Below the pieces are notes generated by a model that worked only from the letters and a program-made list of their open reading frames with translations, was not told the DNA's origin and searched no databases. Positions 52,557-60,798 of a stretch of DNA of 64,000 bases are shown piece by piece (position 1 is the first letter of the stretch; each line of letters starts with the position of its first letter). The stretch is from contig NZ_SADE01000004.1 in the NCBI RefSeq assembly GCF_004005845.1, positions 682,001 to 746,000 on the forward strand, in the 5' to 3' direction. Both the position numbers and the translations under genes were made by a program. Source of the DNA: Hwanghaeella grinnelliae. GTDB taxonomy: Bacteria > Pseudomonadota > Alphaproteobacteria > UBA8366 > Aestuariispiraceae.

Positions 52557-54062
52557 TCAGCCGGTCTTCGGCGCCAAACCTGTATAGGCCGGATCTATCT
52601 CATGCGCCGAACAGGCGGGCGAGGCGTATTCGGCGGGTTCATCTTCCATCGCGATCAACAGCTTCTTCAGCGCGCCGCGGTCGGCCTTTCCGGTGCGGCC
52701 GGTGGGCAGGGTGTCGCCGATCAGGTAGCCGTCCGGGCGTTTCGGGCCGGGCAGAAGGGTGCGGGCGAATGCCTTGACCTCGTCCTGGTCCAGCGCCGTG
52801 CCGGGCTTGGGAACCAGCATGACCTGAAGGGACTCGCCCAGCAATTCGTGCGGCAGGCCGGTGGCCAGGGCGGCGGCGACGCCGGGATGGGTCATCAGCA
52901 CGCGTTCCACTTCCAGCGGGGAAATCTTGTTGCCGGCGCGGTTGATCAATTCCTTGGCGCGGCCGATCAGTTCCACCGATCCATCGGGGTGGATGGTCGC
53001 CAGGTCGCCGGTTTTGAAAAAACCGTCATCTGTAAAGGCGGCGGCGGTCAGGTCCGGTGCATCGAGATAGCCCAGCATCCGGCAGGGCGTGTCGATCAGT
53101 AATTCGCCGCTGGCGGGATCGGTTTTCACCGTTATCCCGTCGCCGGGATGTCCGACCGTGTGGGCCCGCGCCACGAAATCCGCCGGCGGCAGGATCAAGT
53201 CGCAGGATCCGGTCTCGCTCAACCCGAACATGTCCCAGAAACGCGAGTCGGGCCACAGGGCGGATATCCGCTCCGCCAAGGGGGGCGGGGTGACTTCGCC
53301 GCCCAGCATCACGGTTCCGTCGAACCGTGCGCCCGTATCCTCCAGCACCGGCATCAGCATCCGCAGCATCGTGGGCACCATGCCGATATGCGTAGCCTTC
53401 GCCTCTTCCAGCGTCTGTAGAAACCCTTCCGGCGTGAAACGGTCCACCAAGTGAACCGTACCGCCCTGCGCCAGCGTCAGGAAGGTTACCCATTGCCCGA
53501 AGATGAAGGTCAGGTTCAGCGGCATCACGGCCGTGTCACCCGGTTTGACCGCAAGCAGCGCCTGCAATTGGTCAAGCTTCCGGCAATAGGGCGCATGGCC
53601 CAGCACAACGCCCTTGGGCTGGCCCGTGGTGCCGGAGGTGAAGCAAATCACGGCGGCATCTTTCAGCAGCGGGCGTTCCGGCGGCTCTTGGTCCAAGGCC
53701 GCGATGGCCCCGGCCTGAAACGGCGCGGGGGCGGGTAGGTCGGGCCGCATGGTCACCGCGAAACGGCTGCCGGCCCGTTCGGCGATATCCAGCGTGTCGG
53801 CTTCCAGCGAGGATCGATGGATCGGCACGACGACACCGCCCGCCTTCCAGATGCCTAAGAACCCGGCAATGTCCTCGGGCCGATTTGAGACCGCCAACAG
53901 GACCGGTTCGTTTCTTTGCAACCGATGTCCACGCAGGTCTTCGGCAACCTCGTCCGCCAAGCTGTCCAGGGCGGCGAAGGAGAGGCTCTCTTCCCCAGCC
54001 CTCAAGGCGGTTGCGTCTGGCGACGCGGCGCAGGCGCGCTCCAACAGGTCACGCAGGGTCAT
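52557..54062 (-). CDS. AMP-forming acyl-CoA synthetase
   Basis: The 501 residues are a class I adenylate-forming enzyme. The phosphate loop is VICFTSGTTGQPKGV, motif A5-like sequence is DMFGLSETGSCDL, and the C-terminal catalytic lysine lies in PTGRTGKADR. It activates an acid with ATP and CoA. It diverges from the NitT/TauT-type operon, so it may activate the same compound or a product of it. Substrate class (fatty, aryl or other acid) is not decided by the sequence read here. Confidence 0.88.
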   Translation of the reverse strand: MTLRDLLERACAASPDATALRAGEESLSFAALDSLADEVAEDLRGHRLQRNEPVLLAVSNRPEDIAGFLGIWKAGGVVVPIHRSSLEADTLDIAERAGSRFAVTMRPDLPAPAPFQAGAIAALDQEPPERPLLKDAAVICFTSGTTGQPKGVVLGHAPYCRKLDQLQALLAVKPGDTAVMPLNLTFIFGQWVTFLTLAQGGTVHLVDRFTPEGFLQTLEEAKATHIGMVPTMLRMLMPVLEDTGARFDGTVMLGGEVTPPPLAERISALWPDSRFWDMFGLSETGSCDLILPPADFVARAHTVGHPGDGITVKTDPASGELLIDTPCRMLGYLDAPDLTAAAFTDDGFFKTGDLATIHPDGSVELIGRAKELINRAGNKISPLEVERVLMTHPGVAAALATGLPHELLGESLQVMLVPKPGTALDQDEVKAFARTLLPGPKRPDGYLIGDTLPTGRTGKADRGALKKLLIAMEDEPAEYASPACSAHEIDPAYTGLAPKTG

Positions 54063-54149
54063 TTCATCCCGTCCTGATCATCTGCCCTCACGATAGAGCA
54101 GGTCTCGATCTGGACAAGTCCGCATATGCCATGATCCGGGAACAGGTGT

Positions 54150-54178
54150 TTGACGGCGACATCGACCGCTCCTAGAAA
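54150..54178 (+). promoter_or_regulatory. sigma-70-like promoter for the NitT/TauT operon
   Basis: TTGACG at 54150-54155 and TAGAAA at 54173-54178 are separated by 17 bases. The binding-protein start is 92 bases further on. The -10 is an imperfect match. Confidence 0.5.
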
Positions 54179-54269
54179 CATTGAAGCTATTCGTGCCGGC
54201 CGGTTCCCGGAGCTAGAAACAGACAATTTTGACCACACTGAACGAACCGACAGGAAGTGGGAGGAAACC

Positions 54270-55289
54270 ATGATCAAACTCAACCGCCGTAAGGCCATTG
54301 CTCTGATGGGCGGGGCCGCCGCCGCCAGTTCCCTGGCCGCCCCCGCCATCGCGTCCAACCGCAAGATCAAGGTCGGGGCACTGCGCTTCACCAGTCATTC
54401 CGGCAGTTTCGTCGCGGTGGAACGCGGCTATTTCGCCGATGCGGGCCTGGATGTTGAACTTCAGTTCTTCCAGGCGGCCCAGCCGATGGCGGTCGCCATC
54501 GCGTCCGGCGATGTGGACTATGCCGTGACGGCAATTTCCGGCGGCCTGATCTCGCTTGCGCAGAAAGGGGCCATCAAGGTCATCGGCGGCGCGTTGACGG
54601 AAGAAAAAGGCATCGACGGTCAGCAGATCCTGGTTTCCGACGCGGCCTTCAAGGCAGGCATCACCACCCCGGCGAAGTTGGACGGCAAAAGTTACGGCAT
54701 CACCCAAACGGGGTCTTCTTTCCACTATGTGGGATCGCAGATCGCCGCGCAGGAAGGCATTTCGCTGACCTACAAGCCGCTGCAGAAGGTGGGCGCCGTC
54801 ATCGGGGCGTTGAAGTCCGGACAGATCGATGCTTGGAACATCGTGCCGCATATCGCAAAGCCGCTGTCGAAATCCGGCGCGGTCCACATCATCGGGGCGG
54901 TTTCGGACTATCTGCCGAACTATCAGACGACGACGGTCTTCACCTCGGCCAAGAACGCGGCGGATGAACGGGAGATGACGGAAAGCTTCCTGGCCGGTTT
55001 CTCGAAAGGCGTCGACGATTACACCGCCGCCATGATCGACAAGACCGGTGGCGAGGACGGTGTCAATCAGATGGTCGATCTTATCCACAAATACGTCTAC
55101 ACCGACCGCCCGCGCGAAAAGGCCGCGCCGTCGATCATCAACGGCACCATGCGCCTCAACAAGAACGCGGCGCTGAATCTGGCTTCCGTCGAACATCAGC
55201 TGAATTGGTTCAAGTCCGAGGGTTTGGTCGACAGCTCAATCGGCATCGACGATTTAGTTGATACGTCCTACGTCGAAATCATTTCCTGA
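54270..55289 (+). CDS. NitT/TauT-type periplasmic substrate-binding protein
   Basis: The ATG at 54270, with GAGGAAAC upstream, gives 339 residues. The leader contains NRRKAIALMGGAAAASSLAAPAIA, a twin-arginine-like or Sec signal, with probable cleavage near residue 29. The mature fold is of the NMT1/SsuA type: KVGALRFTSHSGSFVAVERGYFADAGLDVELQFFQAAQPM, then KSYGITQTGSSFHYVGSQIA. Members of this group bind sulfonates, nitrate, riboflavin precursors or aromatic acids. Which applies here is unknown. Confidence 0.9.
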   Translation: MIKLNRRKAIALMGGAAAASSLAAPAIASNRKIKVGALRFTSHSGSFVAVERGYFADAGLDVELQFFQAAQPMAVAIASGDVDYAVTAISGGLISLAQKGAIKVIGGALTEEKGIDGQQILVSDAAFKAGITTPAKLDGKSYGITQTGSSFHYVGSQIAAQEGISLTYKPLQKVGAVIGALKSGQIDAWNIVPHIAKPLSKSGAVHIIGAVSDYLPNYQTTTVFTSAKNAADEREMTESFLAGFSKGVDDYTAAMIDKTGGEDGVNQMVDLIHKYVYTDRPREKAAPSIINGTMRLNKNAALNLASVEHQLNWFKSEGLVDSSIGIDDLVDTSYVEIIS

Positions 55290-55302
55290 TATTGGGAAAG
55301 AA

Positions 55303-55332
55303 CGGGGCGGCACCTGCATTTCAGCCGCCCCG
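55303..55332 (+). terminator. hairpin between the binding-protein and ATPase genes
   Basis: CGGGGCGGC (55303-55311) pairs perfectly with GCCGCCCCG (55324-55332) over a 12-base loop, directly after the binding-protein stop and followed by a T-rich stretch. It probably gives partial termination, leaving less ATPase and permease message. Confidence 0.65.
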
Positions 55333-55353
55333 CTCTATTCTTCAGCGAGCATC

Positions 55354-56121
55354 ATGCAAATCAAATTGGACAGTATCAGCCATTCCTATGGCGATTTTGA
55401 GGTGATGCGCGACATCACCCTTGAAATTCCGAATGGCAAGATCGTGTGCATCGTGGGCCCGTCCGGGTGTGGGAAGTCGACGCTGTTGCGCTTCATCGGC
55501 GGTTTGGAACAACCCTCCCAGGGGCAGGTCCTGCAAGTCGGGGAACCGCCGGAAGGGTGCCTCAACCCGCTCACCTACATTTTTCAGGATTTCGCCTTGC
55601 TGCCCTGGCGCACGGTCGACGGCAATGTCTCCCTGGTGCTTGAGGATCACGGCATCAAGGGCAAGGCGGCGAAGGCGATCATCGACGATGTTCTGGCGCG
55701 GACCAACCTGACCGATTTCGCAAAGGCGCTGCCGAAACAGTTGTCCGGCGGCATGAAGCAGCGCGTCGCCATTGCGCGCGCAATGGCCGTGAACCCGGCG
55801 GTTCTGTTGATGGACGAACCGCTCTCCGCGCTCGACAGCCAGACGCGGGAACTGCTGATGGACGACCTTGTCGGGCTTTGGGAACGCACGCCGTTCACGG
55901 CGGTCTATGTGACCCACAACCTGCATGAAGCCGTGCGTCTTGGGCATTCCATCGTTGTGCTGTCGCGCCGCCCCGGACAAATCCGCGACATCGTCGAAAT
56001 TGATAAACCCTTGTCCGACCGGCAATTCGGCGATGCCGACCTGGATCTGCACCAGAAACACCTGTGGAACCTGATGCGCGAAGAGGCGCGCGCGGCGGAT
56101 GCGGAGTTGATCAATGCCTGA
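55354..56121 (+). CDS. NitT/TauT-type ABC ATPase
   Basis: The ATG at 55354 gives 255 residues; the frame continues upstream into the hairpin region but without family sequence. Walker A is GPSGCGKST, the signature LSGGMKQRVAIARAMA, and Walker B LLMDEPLSALD. It resembles SsuB/TauB. The permease ATG overlaps it by 8 bases. Confidence 0.94.
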   Translation: MQIKLDSISHSYGDFEVMRDITLEIPNGKIVCIVGPSGCGKSTLLRFIGGLEQPSQGQVLQVGEPPEGCLNPLTYIFQDFALLPWRTVDGNVSLVLEDHGIKGKAAKAIIDDVLARTNLTDFAKALPKQLSGGMKQRVAIARAMAVNPAVLLMDEPLSALDSQTRELLMDDLVGLWERTPFTAVYVTHNLHEAVRLGHSIVVLSRRPGQIRDIVEIDKPLSDRQFGDADLDLHQKHLWNLMREEARAADAELINA

Positions 56122-56965
56122 CGGGAATGACGCATCCGGCCCCTGGCCGGACAAGCCGCAGGACAAGAAACCGGACGCTCAGGCGAAACCGGTCCGCATG
56201 CGCGGCGGTGGTTTTGCGCCGATGCCGCGCCGATGGGTCGGTTTCGCGGTCTTCGCGGTCCTGATCGGGCTGGCGGAATGGGGGACGCGGGCAGGGTGGA
56301 TCTCTCCGCTGACCCTGCCAAAACCGTCGGACGTGTTGGCGACCTTCGGTGAACTCTACGACTCGGGCCTGCTCTTCAAACATCTGGCGCCGTCTTTGTC
56401 GCGCCTTGCGGTGGGCGCCGTGCTGGGCGTCAGCGCCGGGATCGGCATCGGTATTCTGATTGGGTTGTTTTCCTATATCCGCGCCGGCCTTGTCCCGCTC
56501 GTCGCGGCGATCTTCCCGATACCGAAGATTGCCCTGCTGCCGCTTTTCGTGATTTGGTTCGGGATCGACGAGGCTTCGAAATACGCACTGATCGCCTTCG
56601 GCACGTTCACGCCGACCGTGGTGGCGACCTATGGCGCGGTGGATAATGTGGATCGAACCCTGATCCGGATGGGGCAGAGCTTCGACCTTTCCTGGTTCTC
56701 CATCGTCCGCAAAATCGTATTGCCAGGCGCGATGCCAGGCATCCTGTCCGGCCTGCGCGTCAGCCTCGCCATTGCCATCATCCTGTTGGTCGCGGCGGAA
56801 ATGCTCGGCGCGGAATACGGCATCGGCGCCTATATCCTGCAGGCGGGCTCTCTCTATGACTTGGAACGCCTGTTCGCGGGCGTGGTTATACTCTCGCTCC
56901 TCGGCGTCATCGTCAGCACGGCGATCAGCGCGATCGAGCGGCATTTGCTGGGGTGGCGCACATGA
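56114..56965 (+). CDS. NitT/TauT-type ABC permease
   Basis: The 283-residue permease starts with a 45-residue polar leader and then shows six helices with the EAA-type loop near residue 205 (DRTLIRMGQSFDLSWFSIVRKIVLPGAMPGILSGLRVS). It resembles SsuC/TauC. Its stop overlaps the FAD-oxidoreductase start (ATGA). Confidence 0.93.
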   Translation: MPDGNDASGPWPDKPQDKKPDAQAKPVRMRGGGFAPMPRRWVGFAVFAVLIGLAEWGTRAGWISPLTLPKPSDVLATFGELYDSGLLFKHLAPSLSRLAVGAVLGVSAGIGIGILIGLFSYIRAGLVPLVAAIFPIPKIALLPLFVIWFGIDEASKYALIAFGTFTPTVVATYGAVDNVDRTLIRMGQSFDLSWFSIVRKIVLPGAMPGILSGLRVSLAIAIILLVAAEMLGAEYGIGAYILQAGSLYDLERLFAGVVILSLLGVIVSTAISAIERHLLGWRT

Positions 56966-58230
56966 CCGGACAATATGACAGCAGCTATGACGTCATTGTC
57001 GCCGGGGGCGGTTCCGCCGGTGTCGCGGCGGCGGTCGCCAGCGCGCGGACGGGGGCCAGGACGCTGCTGATCGAACGGTATGGTTGCCTGGGCGGGGCCG
57101 CCACCATGCGCAATGTGGTGACCTATTGCGGTCTCTACACATTGGGCGATCCGCCGCGCCGGGCGGTGCGCGGGATTGCCGACGAGGTAACCCATGCCCT
57201 GAAGAAACGGGGGGCGATCACCGATCCGATCCGGCACCGCGGCGTCTATGTGGTCTTCGAACCGGAAGCCGTGAAGCTCACACTCGACGAACTGGCCGGG
57301 GAGGCCGGCGTGGATGTCATGCTGGGCGCTTTTGTTACTGCGGCCGACAGAGAGGACGGGGCGATCACATCGGTGACCGTCGCGGGGCATGACGGGTATT
57401 CCAAATTCAAGGCGGAAGCCTTTGTCGATTGTACCGGGGACGGAGACTTGGCGGCTTTCGGCGGGGCGTCGACGCGCTACGGCAATGGCGCGGATGTGAA
57501 TCTGGGCACGTTGGGCACGCGGTTCGGCGGTATTCCGCGCGACCTTCAGGTCACGGCGCTGGATGTCGCCAAGGCGGTCGCGGATAAAGGTTTCGCCCCT
57601 GGTGAGGTGACCAAGGACCGCAGTGTCGTCGCGCGCCTGCCGGTTTCAGGGGATATGGTGATCTATGTGGTCTCGGCCGATTACGATCCGCGCGATGCCC
57701 GGTCCATGTCGGCGGCGGAGGCTTATGGGCGGCGGCAAGCCTGGGCCTATCTTGAAGCCGTGCGGACCATTCCCGGATGCGAAGGAGCCTATCTGGTTGC
57801 GACCGGCCCGGAATTCGGAACCCGCGAGTCCCGACACTTGAACTGCCGTGGCCAACTCACCTGGGCGGATGTTCAGGCCGGGCGCGGCTTCGACGATACA
57901 ATCGCATTGGGCGCCTGGGGCGCGGAATGGCATGATCGGGGCAACTATGCGAGCAGCTTCGATTTCGCACCTGACAAGTCGACCTATGAAATCCCGCTCA
58001 GCTGTCTGCATAGCGTGGACACGGCGAACCTTTTCTGCGCCGGCCGCCTTGCCGATGGCGATCGTTTGGGCGGGGCCGCGATCCGGGTGATGGGAACGGC
58101 GATGGCGACGGGGCAGGCGGCCGGGATCGCCGCTGCATTGACGGCGGATGGATCATTCGACCCGGCGGAAGTGCGGTCCAGGTTGCGCAAAGAGGGGGCG
58201 GTGCTGGATGGCAAGGACGCGGTCGCCTGA
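56962..58230 (+). CDS. FAD-dependent oxidoreductase (FAD_oxidored family)
   Basis: The ATG at 56962 overlaps the permease stop, giving 422 residues. The N-terminal FAD-binding Rossmann motif is VIVAGGGSAGVAAAVASARTG, and RYGCLGGAATMRNVV is the GxGGAAT stretch typical of PF12831. A C-terminal second FAD contact (LFCAGRLADGDRLGGAAIRVMGTAMATGQAAG) is present. The family oxidises varied substrates. Cotranslation with the transporter says that the imported molecule is its likely substrate; which one is unknown. Confidence 0.9.
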   Translation: MTGQYDSSYDVIVAGGGSAGVAAAVASARTGARTLLIERYGCLGGAATMRNVVTYCGLYTLGDPPRRAVRGIADEVTHALKKRGAITDPIRHRGVYVVFEPEAVKLTLDELAGEAGVDVMLGAFVTAADREDGAITSVTVAGHDGYSKFKAEAFVDCTGDGDLAAFGGASTRYGNGADVNLGTLGTRFGGIPRDLQVTALDVAKAVADKGFAPGEVTKDRSVVARLPVSGDMVIYVVSADYDPRDARSMSAAEAYGRRQAWAYLEAVRTIPGCEGAYLVATGPEFGTRESRHLNCRGQLTWADVQAGRGFDDTIALGAWGAEWHDRGNYASSFDFAPDKSTYEIPLSCLHSVDTANLFCAGRLADGDRLGGAAIRVMGTAMATGQAAGIAAALTADGSFDPAEVRSRLRKEGAVLDGKDAVA

Positions 58231-58251
58231 ACTGTAACTATCGCCGGTATG

Positions 58252-58325
58252 CCGTCACTGGTGAATTGACGGTGGCAGGGTAAACCCGCCATGGAGCCCG
58301 CCAGCCAGGACGGCTAAGCTGGTGG
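58252..58325 (+). promoter_or_regulatory. run of three hairpins before the enoyl-CoA hydratase gene
   Basis: In order: CCGTCA/TGACGG (58252-58272), TGGC-GGG/CCC-GCCA around TAAA (58273-58291), and CCGCCAGC/GCTGGTGG (58298-58325, one G-U pair). They fill most of the 131-base gap between the FAD-oxidoreductase and the enoyl-CoA hydratase genes. This could be a terminator cluster, or a structured leader. I do not recognise any known riboswitch. Confidence 0.4.
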
Positions 58326-58361
58326 CGTAATCGTCAACACCCGCATCGCGAGGTCCCAGCC

Positions 58362-59180
58362 GTGAGCTATCAGACCATTTTGTTCGAACGCGAAGGCCCG
58401 GTGGCCGTCGTCACATTGAACCGTCCCGAACGCGCCAATGCGATGAACCGCACCATGCTGGAGGAATTGCTGGACGTCTGCGATACGGTCGAAGGGATGA
58501 GCGATATTCGTGCCCTCGTCCTGACCGGCGCGGGGGCGGCGTTCTGTTCCGGATTCGACCTGAAAGACCAGGCGGCCAATCGGCCGGATGGGGTCGAGCA
58601 ATGGCGCGACGCCCTGCAAATAGACTATGACGCGGTGATGCGTTTCTGGCACCTCCCGATCCCGACCGTGGCCGCCGTGCGTGGCCCGGCGCTCGCCGGC
58701 GGGTTTGAATTGTCCATGGCATGTGACATGACGGTCGCCGCCGAAGGGTCGGTCTTCGGGGAACCGGAACTGCGGTTTGGGGCCGGAATCGTGGTGATGC
58801 TGCTGCCCTGGCTTGCCGGCCCGAAGGCAGCGAAGGAGATCATCCTGCTCGGCCGGGACGATATATCCGTCGAAAGCGCCTTCGACCTGGGCCTCGTTAA
58901 TCGCATCGTGGCGCCCGGAGACGATCTGTCGGAAGCGATGGATATTGCTAAGCGCTTGGCCGTGATCGATCCCATGCTGGTCAAGCAGACCAAGCGGGCC
59001 ATCAATGCCTCCTTCACAATCATGGGGATGGATCAGGCGCTTCAGAACGCGCTGGACATCGACGTTCAGATCGAAGGGCAGGGATCGCCCGACAAGACGG
59101 AATTCCTCCGCCTGTTGCGCGAGGATGGGATGAAGGCAGCCCTTGCCTGGCGCGACGCACGGTTCGGCGACAACGGCTAA
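58362..59180 (+). CDS. enoyl-CoA hydratase/isomerase family protein
   Basis: The GTG at 58362 gives 272 residues of the crotonase fold. The oxyanion-hole segments are GAAFCSGFDLKDQ (about 60-74) and RGPALAGGFELSMACDM (about 107-124). GEPELRFGAGIV has a Glu at the second catalytic position, which favours hydratase activity, but the first Glu position is occupied by Phe-Glu-Leu so substrate is unsure. It follows the NitT operon on the same strand; whether it is cotranscribed is uncertain. It overlaps the converging LysR gene's stop by 3 bases. Confidence 0.9.
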   Translation: MSYQTILFEREGPVAVVTLNRPERANAMNRTMLEELLDVCDTVEGMSDIRALVLTGAGAAFCSGFDLKDQAANRPDGVEQWRDALQIDYDAVMRFWHLPIPTVAAVRGPALAGGFELSMACDMTVAAEGSVFGEPELRFGAGIVVMLLPWLAGPKAAKEIILLGRDDISVESAFDLGLVNRIVAPGDDLSEAMDIAKRLAVIDPMLVKQTKRAINASFTIMGMDQALQNALDIDVQIEGQGSPDKTEFLRLLREDGMKAALAWRDARFGDNG

Positions 59181-60043
59181 AGGGGCATCCCCCTGCTCAG
59201 TACCCGGCGCGTCATCGTGGCGACCCAGTCCACGAACAGCTGGGTCGGATAGGAAGACACGGAAGCCTTATGCCGCAATAGCCAAACGTCCCGCACGAGA
59301 ATCCGGTCTTCTACCTTTCTGACCGTTGCGTCGCCAAGGCATAGGGCATCGGGCAGAACCGCAAAACCGGCGCCGGCGGCGACCATCGCCTTGGTAGAGA
59401 CGGGATCGTTGCAGCGGGCGGCGATATCCGCCCCGGGATGTCGGTCGGCCAGCCAGGCGGCTTCCGGGACATGGGCGAATTTTTCGGGATAGGCGATCCA
59501 TCGCGACTGATCCGCGCCATCGGCGGCCCCAAAAACGCTATAGGGCATTTCGCCCAGTTTGCGGGTCAGGACATTGTCCTCGTCCGATGTGGTCGCCCCT
59601 AGACGGATCGCGACGTCGGCTTCCCAGTCGCCGATGGCGACATTCGCCCGGTCCACGGAAATATCGACTTGAATGCCGGGATAGTCCTTCAGGAAAACCG
59701 GAAGATTTGGACCAAGGACGGTGTGAGAGAATGTTGGCGGGACGCTGACGCGGACCGTGCCTGCCGGTTCCTCGGTCATGGCGCGGGCTGCGTGTTCCAA
59801 GCCCTTGGCGGCTTCTTCCATCGTTTGGGCATAGGCCAAAAGGCGTCGGCCGGCCGGGGTTAGGGCGAGGGTTCCGCGCGATCTTATGAAAACGGTGACG
59901 CCCAAATCCCGCTCCATCAATGAAATCCGCCGGCTGACTGTCGTCGGGTCCATGCGCAGCATCTCGCCCAGCACGGCGAGGGAGGAAGCCTCTTCAGCGG
60001 CCAGAAGGATCGGGACATCCGCCCATTTCAGTCTGTCGGTCAT
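59177..60043 (-). CDS. LysR-family transcriptional regulator
   Basis: The ATG at 60043 gives 288 residues; a longer frame starting at 60088 has no family sequence before it. The N-terminal winged helix (about residues 8-65) shows LAVLGEMLRMDPTTVSRRISLMERDLGVTVF, and the ligand domain follows (about 85-280). It diverges from the LysE-type exporter and probably controls it. A palindrome lies just upstream of its start. Confidence 0.92.
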   Translation of the reverse strand: MTDRLKWADVPILLAAEEASSLAVLGEMLRMDPTTVSRRISLMERDLGVTVFIRSRGTLALTPAGRRLLAYAQTMEEAAKGLEHAARAMTEEPAGTVRVSVPPTFSHTVLGPNLPVFLKDYPGIQVDISVDRANVAIGDWEADVAIRLGATTSDEDNVLTRKLGEMPYSVFGAADGADQSRWIAYPEKFAHVPEAAWLADRHPGADIAARCNDPVSTKAMVAAGAGFAVLPDALCLGDATVRKVEDRILVRDVWLLRHKASVSSYPTQLFVDWVATMTRRVLSRGMPL

Positions 60044-60051
60044 ATCGTTAC

Positions 60052-60065
60052 CTGCATTTTTGCAG
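60052..60065. promoter_or_regulatory. candidate LysR operator
   Basis: CTGCA, TTTT, TGCAG form a perfect dyad 8 bases before the LysR start, in the 113-base divergent gap. LysR proteins bind T-N11-A dyads of this style and often autoregulate; the spacing here is similar but not exact. Confidence 0.45.
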
Positions 60066-60156
60066 CGAAAGACAGCATAACACGGCATTGCTATTCGCTT
60101 CGCCGGTTTTTAGGAGAATGGGAACCGCGTATCAATCACAAGGCTTTGGGCACGTC

Positions 60157-60786
60157 ATGGGAATCGATATCGACCTGCTGTTTTCACTGGCGGTTTTCGC
60201 TCTGGTCACCTCGATCACACCGGGGCCGAACAATTTGATGGTTATGGCTTCCGGCGCCGCCTTTGGGGTTCGACGGACAGTGCCGCATGTTGCGGGTATC
60301 GCGATTGGGTTCGCCACGATGATTGGGGGCGCGGTCTTCGGCCTCGGCGCCTTGCTGGAAGCGTTTCCCTGGGCGCTGGATGTGGTGCGCTATGTGGGCG
60401 CTGCCTGGATGTTCTGGCTCGCCTGGCAGTTTCTCTCGCCGCTCTTCTCCCCGCCGCCTGCGTCGGAAGAAGAAGGAACCGTCGATGCGAAGGCGCGGCC
60501 CTTTAGACTTTATGAGGCCGCCTTGTTTCAATGGATCAATCCGAAAGCCTGGGCGATGGCAGTCGCGACCGCCGGCGCCTATGCAGGGATCACCGACGAT
60601 ACGATTCCGAGGACGCTTGCCATGTGTGCGGTGTTCACCCTGGTCGGGCCAGCCAGTAATTTCGTCTGGGTCATCGGCGGCCAGACCATCCGCCGGCTTT
60701 TATCGCCGGCGAATGGCGGGCGTATGTTCAGCGGTTTGATGGGCGTGCTCGTCGCCGTCAGTGCGGGTCTGATCCTGTTCGCCTAA
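60157..60786 (+). CDS. LysE/RhtB-family amino-acid exporter
   Basis: The ATG at 60157 gives 209 residues and about six membrane helices. TSITPGPNNLMVMASGAAFG and VRRTVPHVAGIAIGFATMI are the family motif, and FQWINPKAWAMAVATAGAY follows. Members export amino acids or related compounds. An upstream in-frame ATG at 60121 also exists but adds a non-hydrophobic leader. Confidence 0.92.
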   Translation: MGIDIDLLFSLAVFALVTSITPGPNNLMVMASGAAFGVRRTVPHVAGIAIGFATMIGGAVFGLGALLEAFPWALDVVRYVGAAWMFWLAWQFLSPLFSPPPASEEEGTVDAKARPFRLYEAALFQWINPKAWAMAVATAGAYAGITDDTIPRTLAMCAVFTLVGPASNFVWVIGGQTIRRLLSPANGGRMFSGLMGVLVAVSAGLILFA

Positions 60787-60798
60787 GGTGCGGGACGT

